Shown: one piece after another, positions 5,168 through 6,097 of the stretch
How positions within the stretch are numbered: the first letter of the stretch is position 1
Layout: each line of letters opens with the position of its first letter
Source of the DNA: Planctomycetota bacterium
Lineage (GTDB): Bacteria > Planctomycetota > Phycisphaerae > Sedimentisphaerales > Anaerohalosphaeraceae
DNA: 6,097 nt
Assembly (NCBI GenBank): GCA_030637065.1
Contig: DAOVVQ010000236.1
Coordinates: forward strand, 1 to 6,097
Direction: 5' to 3'
Notes under the pieces: model-generated
Database searches by the model: none
The model's input: the letters and a program-made list of their open reading frames with translations, nothing else
Told to the model about the DNA's origin: nothing
Position numbers and translations under genes: made by a program

Positions 5168-6097
5168 TTACCCTTCGAGGGCGCCTACTGCCCGCCGCTC
5201 GACCTCGTCCTTCAGGACTATCGTCGGCTTAACCAGAATCAACAGTATCTGCTTGTCTTTGACCTCGCTCCGATTGGAAAAGAATCTCCCCAATATCGGT
5301 ATCTTGCTCAGTATGGGCACACCAGCCTCGATTTCCTTTTCCGATGTCAAGGTCAGACCGCCGAGGATCACTGTCCCCTGGTCCGGTATCAATACCCGGG
5401 TGTTAATGTCCGTCTCCTCCGTCAAGGGCAACTCAAATGACGTCGTCATTTCTCGTCCGTCCGGAAGAAAAGTCGTATTCGTAGCTCCGGCATTGGTCAG
5501 TTCGTCGCTGTGGTTTGCAGAAATGTTCAGCAGCACGTATTTTTTGTCGGAGGTGATCGTCGGCGTAACATACATCGTTATACCGGTGTCAAGCGTGTCA
5601 ATGTCATTTTCAACAGTAGCGTTGACACCTACGATATCGGAACCTGGGGTTGTTGCCGCCTCCGTGTTAACAGTCGAGTTGGATATGTAATTGCGCTCCT
5701 TATCTACCGTAATTGCAGCGGTTTCGCCACTGAGAACGGTTACGTGAGGAGCGGTCAGGACCTTGGAATTGGAATGTGCATGTGTAGCCCGTATCATGAA
5801 ATCGATCGCCAGGTCATCGTTAGACCCCGGGGAACTGATATAACTAAAGCCAAACGGTCCCAAAGCGCTTGACGCAAGGCCGCCCAGTGACGAAGAAATA
5901 CCCGTGTTGCTCGGCTTGGCAATAGTAAAAGAGTCCTGGTCAATGTCCTGTATCACACTCCCCCAATGCCGGTCTACCCCCAGCGTGGGTATATCGACAT
6001 CCAGCCCGATATCTTCCATGAAATTGTCATCGATGAGAAGGAATCGCGTCTCGATCGCGACCTGACGTCCGATCTGCTCCCTCATCTTTTCGAGAAA
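5168..6097 (-). CDS. Secretin (GspD/PilQ/PulD family) C-terminal part, 5' end cut by window edge
   Basis: The frame runs open from the right window edge to TAA at 5170-5168, giving 309 residues. An internal ATG at 6085 is not taken as the start, since FLEK precedes it in frame and the family has N-terminal domains still to come. Visible residues 5-34 match the junction between N-domains and pore (R.QIGRQVAIETRFL..DD, then EDIGLDVD). Residues 112-130 hold the SKVL.AP.VTVLSG...I.V strand. Residues 166-178 (LDTGITMYVTP) and 230-250 (TRVLIPDQGTVILGGL) are core secretin barrel motifs. The hallmark VP.L..IP.LG..F is at 260-273, followed by LLILVKPTIV. The protein would form an outer-membrane ring for type II secretion or type IV pili. 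Which system cannot be told, because no partner genes are in the window. Cutting by the window, not by mutation, explains the missing N-terminus. Confidence 0.92.
   Translation of the reverse strand, partial: FLEKMREQIGRQVAIETRFLLIDDNFMEDIGLDVDIPTLGVDRHWGSVIQDIDQDSFTIAKPSNTGISSSLGGLASSALGPFGFSYISSPGSNDDLAIDFMIRATHAHSNSKVLTAPHVTVLSGETAAITVDKERNYISNSTVNTEAATTPGSDIVGVNATVENDIDTLDTGITMYVTPTITSDKKYVLLNISANHSDELTNAGATNTTFLPDGREMTTSFELPLTEETDINTRVLIPDQGTVILGGLTLTSEKEIEAGVPILSKIPILGRFFSNRSEVKDKQILLILVKPTIVLKDEVERRAVGALEG

Noticed and set aside
6083..6085. ATG at 6085 as the secretin start
   Set aside because: The frame stays open to the window edge with fitting residues (FLEK) before it. Secretins have N-terminal domains that must lie further upstream, and no ribosome binding site is seen.

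Overview
The window looks like chromosomal DNA of a free-living, Gram-negative-type bacterium. The best guess is a Planctomycetota member of the Phycisphaerae/Sedimentisphaerales type. That guess rests on the style of the exported beta-helix protein (N-terminal YTTIQAAID motif, SPCFDAGDP and DMGYHYP motifs, WTGT repeats) together with a lone PulD-type secretin. It is an inference from protein style, not a phylogenetic result. Three transcription units are visible, with four genes in total.

Left (3-1817, minus strand): the first 605 codons of a large secreted right-handed beta-helix protein, cut by the left window edge. It has a signal peptide, a beta-helix of about 300 residues, then a string of divergent InlB/Flg_new-type repeats. 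Upstream, on the same strand, are a near-consensus sigma-70 promoter (1969-1998) and a leader of about 145 nt holding three abutting hairpins and one competing long-range helix.

Middle (1999-2346): a non-coding divergent intergenic stretch with a 12-bp perfect palindrome, a 29-bp tandem duplication, small hairpins and a weak candidate promoter for the next operon. Then (2359-4987, plus strand) comes a two-gene shikimate-pathway operon, aroA-aroC. EPSP synthase makes 5-enolpyruvylshikimate-3-phosphate and chorismate synthase converts it to chorismate, so these are the last two steps of the pathway, 13 nt apart. The EPSP synthase is orthodox in nearly all active-site motifs. The chorismate synthase is clearly of that family but has lost the histidine of the N-terminal GESHG signature (Tyr19 instead), has a remodelled second signature, and carries about 60 extra residues in mid-protein.

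Right (5168-6097, minus strand): the C-terminal 309 residues of a secretin (GspD/PilQ family outer-membrane pore), cut by the right window edge and converging on aroC. A 13-bp perfect inverted repeat followed by a T-rich tract on the minus strand (5067-5119) is its terminator.

No tRNA, rRNA, CRISPR array, insertion sequence or obvious horizontally acquired cassette was seen. The two observations most worth following up are the non-canonical chorismate synthase active site and the riboswitch-like leader of the beta-helix gene.
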